From positions 2,294,001-2,358,000 of the forward strand of contig JAUCEF010000008.1 in assembly GCA_033558025.1 (NCBI GenBank): 64,000 nt of DNA, given 5' to 3'. Below are positions 1 to 9,684 of the stretch, piece by piece. The position numbers and the translations under genes are program-made. Numbering within the stretch: position 1 is the stretch's first letter; each line of letters begins with the position of its first letter. The notes beneath the pieces were generated by a model, which was not told the DNA's origin, ran no database searches, and saw nothing but the letters and a program-made list of their open reading frames with translations. This DNA is from Phytophthora sp. 'mugwort'. Taxonomy: Eukaryota > Oomycota > Peronosporomycetes > Peronosporales > Peronosporaceae.

Positions 1-1811
1 CACGTCACACAAAAAATATTTAATGTGAACTCGTCCGTTATGTAACCACCGAAATCTCAGCCTCGACAGGCGGCTGTCGGATACCATCCGGATGAGACTA
101 GTGGTCACCGTCCGTTGCTGACGTCGTGTGGTGCACACGGTTCGTTGTGGGACACGTCACGGCCTTATTTGACCAATCAGCGCCCGGTCGCACATTCAAC
201 CTTCGCCATCTCCCAACGGGGTCACCACAATCGAGTCATCAACGGCGGCCACATTTTCAGGCCATTCCCGACACCATCCGACATAATCTACAGTATAATC
301 TTGAAAGTAACCCCGTTACAGATGTCATTGCATAAGCTCCTAATAATGTACAATTGACCCCACATTAGTGAAAAGTTGTACTAAGTAGTTGAAAATTGCA
401 ACGTGATAAATCTTTACATTAGTTCCTTACGGAGCAGTATCGCAGGTTTACAGTACTCTACACTAGTTGAAAATACAACGTAATGAGGCATCGATGTATC
501 CGAACTTCCTTATTTATCAGCTGGCCCAGCAGTGCTTTAAAATGCATCCCGTACTACCGCATGCATTTTAATAATTAAAATGAGTCAAAGGACTGCTAGG
601 TGCATTTGCGTAGTGACGCTACATGTTTGCTGTCCGAATATCCCGCGTACATGTACCTCCACTCCTCTGTCGGCTGCAAGACTGCATTGCCACTCAATCG
701 TGCAGCTACTGTAACACAGTTGATTGGAGCCCGTTGGTTCGTACACTTCACAGGTAGTGCACAGGTAGTGTACGAACGTTGCATCATTTGGTTCAGAATG
801 AAAAAAAAGTGCTGGGCCACACACGTAGAGCCCATAATTTTGGTATAGATCGAAGATTTCCCATAAATCAGTATTTTTCACAGACTCAATGATTGTAAGG
901 TAGTAGTACTACTACCTGGCTAGATGGGCAATAACAAACATCAATGAAGCTAGTGGAGCGCGCTTACGTTGCCAGTGCCTGGCATTTTATCGGACTCGAT
1001 TCCTTTTTTTTGTTGCCATCCTTCATGAGGACAGTGTCTAGAACTCCGCGCTGGTAGCAGCCCGACCGCCCCAAAAAAGCCGCAAGACGTCGACGTGTTG
1101 GCGGGACCACCTTACGTTAAGTACGCCTAATAAGCTAAACATCACCTTCTTTTCAAAACTGACCGCGAGCCCAAGGCGGTGGCTATGTTAAAAAGAACGA
1201 ATGAAGCCAGCGAGTCGATCTACTAGCAGGATCCACTCCATCAAGAGGGATTTGGGCAAGGTGGTGTGTGGAACGCTAAGGAGACCCGGACAGCAAGGAC
1301 GAGGAGACCAAGGACGACTGCGGGCATGCAGTCTTGGAGGTCCTGCGCCAAACTACGTCAGGTCCCTGGACGGAACAACCTCAAGCGCGGGGAGGCCCTC
1401 ACCAGCGTTGACTGGTCAACTATTTGACCTTCGCTATTCCCAAAAGTAGACATTTAGTAGTAGTAACAGTATTCGCCGAGTAGTTATTCAAATGCTGTAA
1501 TAATACTCTTTCGAACTACTAAAGCTATCAGACTAATCTCAGTGAAGATCACTGATTTATAAAAAAATCATGTACTTTTATTGTACTGTGCACGTCCGAC
1601 AGGTGTCGACCCGATCCGGAGTTCGTATCCTGCCGGAATTCCACATGCGCAGAGAGTTAATGCTTATTGATCTTTTGTATGAAGGTTTCCTCGACATCGG
1701 ACGATAGCAAATCGCGCGTGGCATCTTGCTCATGCCCATGCTTACGTAGGTACAGTGTATTCCCAACGTTACCGGTACATTGCTCGCAGCACTCAACAAA
1801 CGTGAGTCAGT
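1..1811. other. Intergenic, no recognised gene
   Basis: About 1.8 kb without a convincing coding region. The only open frames are short (up to about 98 codons), overlap each other on both strands and show no domain or biased composition. I saw no transposon motif here. The last part (from about 1,600) is the upstream region of the GIP-like gene. Confidence 0.6.
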
Positions 1812-1831
1812 CCTCATTTCCGGTTTTACCT
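1812..1831 (+). promoter_or_regulatory. Oomycete-type initiator (Inr) of the GIP-like gene
   Basis: TCATTTC at 1814-1820 matches the oomycete initiator core YCAYTYY exactly. It is followed at once by GGTTTTACC, similar to the T-rich flanking element usually found just downstream. Transcription would start near A1816, giving a 5' UTR of about 67 nt before ATG 1883, a normal length for this group. Confidence 0.6.
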
Positions 1832-1882
1832 CCTACTGCACACAACAGTTTCAGCAATTTTACCCAAGTCAGTCCGCTCACG

Positions 1883-2659
1883 ATGAAAATCGTCTCCGCG
1901 CTTGTCTCCACTTCGCTCCTGATCGGATCTGTCACTGCCATCCTCGGCGGCCAGAAGGTCCCACAGGGCTCGAAGACCTACATGACGGGTCTTCGCACCA
2001 CCATCGACCCCAACTCGGCCGATGATTTCAGCTTCTGTGGTGGTGCTCTTATCACCCCCACGCACGTGCTCACGACCGCGTCGTGCACTACGATGTCCAG
2101 CGCCAAGTTCGTGTCGGTGGGTGCTCACTACGTGAACGGTGGCCAGGACGGCGACGAGATCAAGGTCCTGACGGTGACAAACCACCCGCACTTCAACTCG
2201 GATACACTCGAGAACGACTTTGCCGTACTGAAGCTGGCCAAGCCAAGCAAGTTCAAGCCAGTAAAGCTTCCTGCTCCAGCCGGCAGTGACATCAGGTCTG
2301 GCATGTGGTCTAATGTTATGGGCTGGGGTCTCACGTCCAAGCCTCCTAAAGGTATGGCGTCCGAAGAGCTGCTCACTCTGAGACAGCAGGTGATCTCCAA
2401 TGACGCGTGCCGCAAGGCACTCAATTCCACCACCATCAATATGTCCCATGTGTGCGCTGGCGGCGAGAAGGGAAAGTCCCCATGCCAGGGCGACACCGGC
2501 GGTCCGTTTATCAAGGAGAACGCAAAGGGCGACGGCGACGACGTACTGATCGGCTTGGTCAGCGGCGGCATGGGTTGCGGTGTCAAGGGCTCCCCTGCCA
2601 TCTTTTCGCGCGTGTCCTCGGCGCTCCCCTGGATTAAAATGGTCACCAAGAAGAAATAA
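1883..2659 (+). CDS. Secreted trypsin-fold pseudo-protease, glucanase-inhibitor-protein-like
   Basis: 258-residue secreted S1-family (chymotrypsin fold) protein. An 18-residue signal peptide (MKIVSALVSTSLLIGSVTA) is followed by ILGG, the usual mature start of trypsins. Fold landmarks are present: FCGGALITPTHVLT (about 51-64), ENDFAVL, a GWG motif and a CQGDxGGP loop. The triad is broken: the histidine of the AAHC motif is Ser67 (LTTASC), Asp112 is kept, and the nucleophile is Thr205 (GDTGGP). Loss of His and Ser is the hallmark of Phytophthora glucanase inhibitor proteins, which bind and block host endo-beta-1,3-glucanases in the apoplast; inhibition is inferred from the family. The frame is open upstream to 1667, but ATG 1883 is chosen because it gives the signal peptide and lies just after an initiator. 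A decayed relative lies at 25.3-26.2 kb. An alternative is an inactive protease homologue with another binding target. Confidence 0.85.
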   Translation: MKIVSALVSTSLLIGSVTAILGGQKVPQGSKTYMTGLRTTIDPNSADDFSFCGGALITPTHVLTTASCTTMSSAKFVSVGAHYVNGGQDGDEIKVLTVTNHPHFNSDTLENDFAVLKLAKPSKFKPVKLPAPAGSDIRSGMWSNVMGWGLTSKPPKGMASEELLTLRQQVISNDACRKALNSTTINMSHVCAGGEKGKSPCQGDTGGPFIKENAKGDGDDVLIGLVSGGMGCGVKGSPAIFSRVSSALPWIKMVTKKK

Positions 2660-2784
2660 GCAGTCTTATCCCACACAAGAACATTCTCACACTTTTTTGT
2701 CTTCCCAAAAAAACATATCAACCATAATTATAAAAGAGTGACAGCTGGTACATAAGAAATTCCCAACCTCCCGGCCAGTGACAA

Positions 2785-3657
2785 ATGCTGAAGCGCCCTG
2801 TAGCGCGTGGCCACCGCCTTCTACCCAGTAGCCGGCAGGTTCTCAATTCTGTTACTCGAACTGCAGCTCGCAGCTTTTCCTCTGCTCCCGATGATGACAA
2901 ATCGACAAAATTCGAGCGTGTGCCGGCTTAGCCTCGAGATTGTGGCGTCGCAGTTTCTCGCGTCTCTTAAAGCTCTCGGAGTATCAAGACAAAGGAGTAT
3001 TCGAAGAATCTTTAAGTACTTTGGCGCAGTGCTGGTTGTTCATTCAGTTGCAGCTACCGAAAAGGACAACTATCGGTCTCCTTGAATTCGTCGAAGGCGC
3101 TCGAATGGCTACGGAAGCGAATCTCCGGGCTATGAGTTGCGTCGAGTTCCCCACGTTTCTAGCAGATAAGGAGCACAGCTTCTCAGAAGTGGTGGACAGC
3201 TTGAAAGAAATACACGACGCCTGCATACTACCTTCAAATGGTGCTGCAAGTCAAGAAGAATTACCTGCATCGCAACTTCTACGTCGAGTGCGAGGGGATG
3301 AAGATCGAGAAGTCGCAGCTTGCGCAGGTGGTGTATCGGCGCCTGACGGAGAAAGAGTATGAGGATTTGGTGGCGTTTAAGAAGCCGCCGATAGGGGTGT
3401 CTGCCGAGGCGACGATCGAGCACTTGAGGCTCCATGTGGACGTCGCGACGGTGGAAAACTTGAACGTTGTGTATCTTGATGACAAGACGCACCACGTGCA
3501 GCACGAAAATGTCTACCGAGTTGTGTTCGAGTCCCGTGTCACCGACCCCGAAGAGGTGGGCTGGCGCATTGAGAGGTCGCACATCGTCGAACAGAAAGTA
3601 GTGCCACGTCCTAATGCGACACTGGCAGGGGCTACTGACAAGAAGAAAGACGCGTAA
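2785..3657 (+). pseudogene. Frameshifted paralogue 1 of a mitochondrial-like family
   Basis: First of three tandem paralogues, 125 bp after the GIP-like gene. ATG 2785 opens an Arg/Ser-rich presequence-like N-terminus (MLKRPVARGHRLLPSSRQ) that reaches TAG at 2929. The family core continues in another frame (about 2943-3204: EYQDKGVFEES, then LLEFVEGARMATEAN), and the C-terminal part returns to the first frame (about 3211-3657). The EFVEGAR block matches DFIHGAR and EFIQGAK in the other copies; the C-terminus (VVFESRVTDPEEVGWRIE) matches the tail of copy 3. No GT-AG intron of plausible length joins the frames, so two frameshifts are the simplest reading. The C-terminal pattern loosely resembles Tim44-like/NTF2-fold tails, but this is only a guess. 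It could be expressed if the breaks are assembly errors. Confidence 0.65.
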
Positions 3658-3984
3658 AAATCTCTCAATTTATGCAAAAGCGAATAACGGCAAAGTTTTA
3701 ATGCATACTAATACTTCGTATGATGGTATCTAAACAAACTTTGTCCAAGTTATCAACTGTTTTACAAATCACACGCAGATTCATCTCGTGAGCGAATCAA
3801 CACGTAAGCATTTCCCGCTACCTTCAACTTCAGCAATGCTGTGAGGTCTTGGTCTCCTCATCAGCGCGTCCCCCCCCCATAGTGAAAGAAAATGGACACG
3901 GTTGTGCCGACACAAGTACAATAAAAATATATCTTGACGAAAAACGTAAAAAAAAAAGTATTGTAAAAAAAGCTGAAAGTGTGG

Positions 3985-4230
3985 CCCCATCCCTATAATA
4001 ATGCCCCCCCCCAATAGGGACATGCGATAGTGCCTCATCCCTCTAATAATGCCCCACGTCTAATATTAATTATCAGAATTCTCAGATTAATCAGAGCGGA
4101 GCCAACATAAATCAATGGCGATGGGAGAGGTACCAACCTCAATGGCACATGAGAACTGCGACCTCTTAACTGAAATGACTCACCTTGGCAATTCGTAATA
4201 CTCCATCCCTTTAATAGTATCCCACCTCTA
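3985..4230. repeat. Remnant ends of the pogo-like element family
   Basis: Three direct copies of a motif close to CATCCCTnTAATAATGCCCC lie at about 3988, 4036 and 4204. The stretch 4036-4111 is, in reverse complement, similar to 54,240-54,305 beside the pogo-like transposase remnant (shared GGCTCCGnTCTGA and ATTCTGATAA blocks followed by GTGGGG). The rest of 3,658-4,838 shows no gene; a short (TA)n run sits near 4,656. Confidence 0.5.
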
Positions 4231-4838
4231 ACAGTTCCCCATGGGGAACAATCTGAGGTTTCAGTATTTACTGTAGCACGAGCAGTTGTGCTTTGCTTTA
4301 GAAAGTATTGATTGTACTTTTCCCAATATATCTTCTAGTTGACCACCGGCAATACCGTGCTGTGACCATCTCCTATTTACTTCTATCTTGCTGCGGCAGT
4401 TTGCGAATCCCCCGACTTCGCCGCAATCGTAGCAGTCCTTGCCATCGCCAGCACAAAATCATCTCTAGATTGGTCTAGATTGAACGTCCAGCACATGTAG
4501 AATGTATACACATGTATCCTATTCAGCGTCTCGGTGTGAATGTCGTCCACATCGTTGTACTTGTGCTCCTCTGTCATCATAAAATAAATTCGCATCTGAC
4601 CAAAATGCCCAGTATGTGCGTGATTAAATGTCTCGTCTCGGAATCTCGCCGTTCTTATATATATATATATTCCACTATATGCGCTGGAGATATCGATGTA
4701 AGTACTGAAATATTATAATTTCATCGTATCAGAGACGGTGCAGCAGCTCCCAATCTGCTGCGACCGCCTATCCGTAACATATTTTTGAGAATTCAGCGCA
4801 GTTCGCAATCAGTCGCCGACGATCCATATTCCGGGCAA

Positions 4839-5717
4839 ATGCTGCTCTCGGTTCTTCGTCGTTCGGGTAGTCCCAGCGGCTTCTCTTCCATCGCCCAAGC
4901 GTCTCGAGTCCGCCATGGCCACTTGACTCCACGCGCGTCTGTGTTACAGCGCCGCACGTTCCTCACCAGCCCGAGGGTTACTAGCTACGTTATGGCTCGA
5001 GCGAAGGTGTTGCATCTGGCGTTGCGCAGCTTCCTAGCCTACAACCAGATTATCGCGCTGGATAGCGCATCTTCGCCACTCAGCCACTACTTTGCCCGTA
5101 GCGCGACACTACGAGAGCGAGTGTACATGTACCTGATTTGCTTGATTCCGCCTGACCAGCCCATCAACCTTCCAGATTTCATTCATGGTGCGAGACAAGC
5201 GGCGCACGTCGTGTTCAACCAGAGCTACAGCGGGAAACCGGCATATAACCTGGTTGATTCGCATCCTCCGTTCTTGATGGAGGTCGCGAATGACGATTGC
5301 GTCACCGAGTGGGCAAACAAGATGGAGTCACAGCGACAAGCGTTGCACTTACCTGTTGGCACGACATTTAAGCTGGAGCAACTTGAGGTTCTCGATGTCA
5401 GACTGGCTGAAGCGGAGTACGAATACTCGGATGCCACGATGGAGCAGAAGAATGACACGTGCAGTATGTACCACATGAACGAGGCCGTGTGTATGAAGGT
5501 GCGATATGTTGTCAAGGAGCATTTGGTGGCGTCGAGAGGCGAAGGAGAAGCTCATTCGACGAGGCATACACTAAGGACGACGTTTGACTGGAGTTTCTAC
5601 TCGGATGTTTCGCGCGCACGCCTTGTGGACTGGCACATCACGAGAGCGACACCGTTTAAGCTGAAATTGGCGACTGACAAGCGAGAAATGAAAGCGAAGA
5701 TCCCTGCTCCGATTTAA
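4839..5717 (+). CDS. Paralogue 2 of the mitochondrial-like family (intact)
   Basis: 292-residue protein, the only intact member of the tandem trio. An in-frame TTG lies 54 nt upstream at 4785, but the first ATG is 4839 and gives a typical mitochondrial presequence: no acidic residues, rich in Arg, Ser and Leu over about 45 residues (MLLSVLRRSGSPSGFSSIAQ, later RRTF). The central block PINLPDFIHGARQAAHVVF aligns with EFVEGAR and EFIQGAK in the flanking copies, and the C-terminal part (LRTTFDWSFYSDVSRARLVDW) aligns with their IWQFES / VVFESR regions. There is no membrane segment or enzyme motif. The C-terminal aromatic/acid pattern could be an NTF2-like or Tim44-like fold, as in inner-membrane translocase or ribosome-receptor proteins, but I cannot show this. 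Matrix or inner-membrane location is inferred from the presequence. Confidence 0.75.
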   Translation: MLLSVLRRSGSPSGFSSIAQASRVRHGHLTPRASVLQRRTFLTSPRVTSYVMARAKVLHLALRSFLAYNQIIALDSASSPLSHYFARSATLRERVYMYLICLIPPDQPINLPDFIHGARQAAHVVFNQSYSGKPAYNLVDSHPPFLMEVANDDCVTEWANKMESQRQALHLPVGTTFKLEQLEVLDVRLAEAEYEYSDATMEQKNDTCSMYHMNEAVCMKVRYVVKEHLVASRGEGEAHSTRHTLRTTFDWSFYSDVSRARLVDWHITRATPFKLKLATDKREMKAKIPAPI

Positions 5718-6414
5718 GGCTAAGATGATGGAGGGAGACTACGATAGGCCTCAATGTTTGTTTGATACCGCATATAATTTAGATTTTTTGTATGCACTCT
5801 TGATAATTATTTTTCCAGCGTTAACAAGATTGCGGTAGTAACTACTGTTTGTTGATTCTCTTGTTTTTTTTTAAGATACCATTATAGCTATACAATGCGT
5901 TAGCTGAAGTAGATGTCGAGCATCTAGCCAAAGCCGCATAAACAACACACGACTTGTTACTTCAGCTCGGATTATTGGCAATCTAGCAGTCGCTATGATT
6001 CGTTTTCCTCCCTCGACTTGCAGTTCCATTGCGCTGGAATATACTTTGAAAGAATCTTGGTAGCAGTTTAGATTTTATCCCATTTGTTGTCTTGTAACGT
6101 CAGTAATTGTATGAAGTACAAATGAGTGCTAGGTAAGGGATTACGATCTTCCCTCCGAGTTTGTTTTGTCGGCCGTGGGCGTTATCATGTTTTCTTATGA
6201 CTAGTGCGGCTATAGTAGCCCGGGGTCTTTTAAGTTCTTCGGTATTGCCGCCTTCCTTTGGTCACGTAGCACAAAATATAGTCTGTGCCAAAGTATGTAC
6301 TTTAAGTACTTTAAGTACTGTATATACTATGGTACGTAGTATATATTTTATATTTTTGCATTCTTTTTGTAATTTAGTCACGGACGTCATTACCACACAT
6401 CCAAGGTCTCCGTT
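5718..6414. other. Intergenic between paralogues 2 and 3
   Basis: AT-rich spacer with no recognised element. The open frame 6161-6526 overlaps the start of paralogue 3 in a different frame and looks like chance. Confidence 0.6.
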
Positions 6415-7293
6415 ATGCGCGCCGGAGTCCGTCGTCTCCCCAGCCACTTCTTACGGCCTCAACGTGTCTTTCACTACCGCGAACACCCCAGTATCTTTGC
6501 AAGACGCAAAAAAACATATTCTCTAAATTTTAGCGCCTTAAACACGTTGGAGCTGTACCAACGCCGTCACTTTTCGGCTTCACCAAATGACCAGAATCCC
6601 CCTCCCGAAGGCCTCCAAGAAGTTATAGTCACTCTGGCGAAGATTTGAGACCGCAAGGACCTTTTCAAGGAATACAAGCAGCAGGACGTCTTCGCCCCGT
6701 CAAGTATGAGCTGGTTCGCCAATTGGCTGATGTTTTACCACCTGAACCGACCGCAGAACACCCAGCTGAATCTGGTCGAGTTCATCCAAGGCGCCAAGTA
6801 CGCGATGGAGGCAACCATGACAGCCATTTACTCGAGAGAGTTTACTGACTATGTTGTACGTGAAGCTGAGGCTCCAGGTCTATTGAAACCAGATTGCGAG
6901 GCTGCAGAACTGGCGCAGTGCTCGCTTGAGACGATCAGCTACGAAGCGTTCAAGTCATTCATTCTCCAGTCGGCGAGTGCAGGAATTCGTGCGGAGATGA
7001 AGGAGATCGAGATACACAGTGCGCACTTGCTGAGTGTACGATATGAGCGCGTTGCAAAAGGCACGACGACGAACTCTTCGGGTGCTAAAATTCTGGGTGT
7101 GCCGGTAGATGAACGCCTCAAACTGGTCGTGCTGTTTGACATTACGGAACACGTGAGTGTGACGCTGCCAGACTCGAACGGTGCTGAAGAAATGGCAGTA
7201 AGGGGAAACAAGGCGATTTGGCAGTTCGAGTCAAATGTTACGACGCTGGAAAACATTGACTGGGTCGCTGAGCCGCTACAACTCGTCGCGTAA
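6415..7293 (+). pseudogene. Paralogue 3 of the mitochondrial-like family, single in-frame TGA
   Basis: A single reading frame runs from ATG 6415 to TAA 7293 (293 codons, the same size as the intact copy) and is broken once, by TGA at 6646-6648. Before the stop is an Arg-rich presequence-like region (MRAGVRRLPSHFLRPQRV, later RRHFSASP). After it come DRKDLFKEYKQQDVF, then LNLVEFIQGAKYAMEA, and a C-terminal IWQFESNVTTLENIDW, all matching the family. Downstream of the stop the frame is clean for 215 codons, so the nonsense change may be young, a sequencing error, or read through. An in-frame ATG at 6706 could give a truncated protein without the presequence. Confidence 0.7.
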
Positions 7294-8679
7294 TTTACTT
7301 CGACGCAAAATCGAGAAGCTTATTGTTAATAATGAGGGGATGGCGATGACATAAAATGCGTGCGGACTGGGTTTGCATCCATACGTGAAGCACCTAAGAA
7401 GCACCGGTTTTCGATGAGTCGACGCTTAATCAGGTGGAATTCACACATTCGCACTCATAGGGACCTACCAAAGCATTATTTTTTCCTTTAGTTGCTTATG
7501 GAAGGTGAAATTGTTTAGTCCTCATTTCCTGCGAGTCAATGTGGTGATAGTAACGCTAAATTATTAGTTATGATGTTGTACATGTACGTTAAAACGGGAG
7601 CGCAAAACTCTTGTCCTGAGCATAAAAATAGTTCAAGTTTTTTTTTCACTATGGAATTAATTTTACCACTGCCTTAGTAGACCATTGTGATGATCTCGTT
7701 AAGTGCCTACGGTACTCTGCACGCCGTCATCGACACGAGCACAGTCCATCAAGAATTACTTCAGTTAAAATTGAGCGTGGGCCCTGAACGCGACTGCTTG
7801 GCATCAAGACGGTCTCTAGGAAGGACCAGGCGAACAATTTGGAACCTCCACTATGGGGCGTAAGCCATGACAAGCGCGTGCTTGGGGTCTGTCCATTACA
7901 CTATTGACAAGGGCCAGGCGAGCCAACACTACGGTATATAATGGTCTTTTTATTTTGTTTTGTTTTGACAAAAGAAAACGGTTGGTTATGTTGGTTCTTT
8001 TTTGTCCTAACTGGATTTGTATATTCAGATGTTCTTCTATCACGACGAGGCTGCCGCCCGAGTCTCCGCTCTCGTTTCGCCTTCTCCCATCGCCTCACCT
8101 TGTTCGTTCCACGCGTCGACATACTACCCATAATGGTTGTCCGATCTTGTTGCGATGTCCGATCGCATTCTGTTCCCGCCTCACGAGGAGTAGCCGACAA
8201 GAAGGGATGGCTTGATGCAGGTAAATAGATCTGAACACGATAACCCAATATATGTACATGAACTTCGCTGCTGGGAATGCTCCAAACTTGCTTCTTGATA
8301 CCACCACTGGCATCCCCAAAATAAATATCTTTGGACGTTTGTGGTTCAATACAATATTTTGGGATCCTATTGATTTATATCCTGTAGTTAAGTTGGCATT
8401 CTATTTGAGTTATGTTTACTATCCTATAGAAGCCTAAACTAGCAAATCAAGAGATCTGCCAGTATTCCTCAACCCTTTTTTTCTCCTCGTACTCTACCTT
8501 CGACCTTGCATGTGATGGGTGTGCCATGTCCATTACAGTGGATCCTCTCAGAGGCCTTGTTCGGTCGATTTTGAGTCTTCACGCCAAGGCGAGTATGTAT
8601 CTGGACTGTTGTGTTCACTCTGGGGAGGAGAGTCATGCACACAGAGAATCCCAACCCCTCTGTACGTTGGTGGTTTAAC
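7294..8679. other. Intergenic, no recognised gene
   Basis: Overlapping short ORFs on both strands at 7.8-8.4 kb, none with a domain. A 62-codon frame at 8252-8437 (starts MYMNFAAGNAPNLLLDTTTG) is open but has no recognisable relative. Confidence 0.5.
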
Positions 8680-8975
8680 GGGAACGCGAGGGGCTCGTCA
8701 GGTCCGATGCGTCTTGGTTTACTTTAGTAGATTGAACAGGTGGAGGGTCACCAGGCCTTCCGTGCTTTGGTGCTTGTAGTTCTCGAGCGCGAGGGGTCAT
8801 CGTGTCCGCGCGCCTTGGTACTTGGTTTTTCGTGAGCGCTCCAAAGGTACCGTGCCCTCGGGCACTTGGCGATGCTATCTTCTTGGATGCGATCGGTCCG
8901 CCAGGTCCGTCACAACTTGGTGTTGAGCTTGGATAAACACGCGAGGGTCACCAGGTCATGCATGCTGCAGCGCAG
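8680..8975. repeat. Degenerate ~50-bp tandem repeat
   Basis: About six imperfect copies of a unit resembling GCGAGGGGTCAnCAGGTCCG followed by a CTTGG block, starting near 8,686, 8,742, 8,790, 8,843, 8,896 and 8,938. Spacing is about 45-56 bp. The copies are strongly diverged and contain no open frame of note. Confidence 0.55.
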
Positions 8976-9324
8976 TAGAAACCTTTTGGTGACCATCACC
9001 TAGCACTGAGCTGCTTGTATGCTTCCGTGCTTGGCGTACACGAACACCCTATCCCTCTTTCTCGGCCCCACGCGGGAGGACTTCGCATCCGAGAAGGGAA
9101 ATCTTCCGAAGAGGCGCTGAATGTATCCCGGAGACCACTTATGCCAAACGGCGCGAAATGCGAAGTGATCCGAGATTTATGTCCCCCAACCATAAATTTC
9201 GCTTCTCCACTTCATCTGAATCAACCTGCCATTCCAGCCAAGCATCTCGCTCAGGCACCCCATGCAGTTACCAGGCCCCACACGGTCATGATCGCATGCC
9301 TCCTCTCTGCTACACCGCCGAGAA

Positions 9325-9660
9325 TGTAACGGGGTTACGTGAAAGTGTACCCAAGTACCTCTGGTGATGTAGCCAACATCACTAGAACGTCACTTCAATG
9401 ACGTCACGGATGGGTACCACACATATGGTACAAGGACCTTATAACCACTCAATAGGATAATACCTAGGATATGACTTACCGTTATCATGTAGAAGCATTA
9501 AGGAAATCACCTATAAATATATTCAGTCTTATATCTACCTAATTATGTAATGTTCACTGAAAGTTCGTATACTCTATGGAGCTACACTTCCTGTGCGTAA
9601 GGTGTTGTGTGCCCTTGCTAGCTCTTGTTGGTCAATTCACGCCTATGCGGGTGACTGACT
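9325..9660 (+). repeat. Putative 5' LTR of the Copia element
   Basis: Begins TGTAACGGGGTTACGTGAAAGT, starting with TG as LTRs do. Nearly the same 22 bases (two differences) start another LTR-like segment at 29,605. The 3' edge is not clear; it must lie before the gag-like start near 9,690. No matching 3' copy was found downstream of the RNase H. Confidence 0.45.
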
Positions 9661-9684
9661 ACCTGAAACTTATGAGGACCTAGC

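Noticed and set aside
1826..2449. 207-codon minus-strand frame across the GIP-like gene
   Set aside because: It mirrors the plus-strand gene and encodes an Arg/His/Gly-rich sequence with no domain; the plus-strand frame has a signal peptide and a full fold.
2128..2721. 197-codon minus-strand frame over the same gene
   Set aside because: Shadow of the GIP-like coding sequence; Pro/Ser-rich and without a family.
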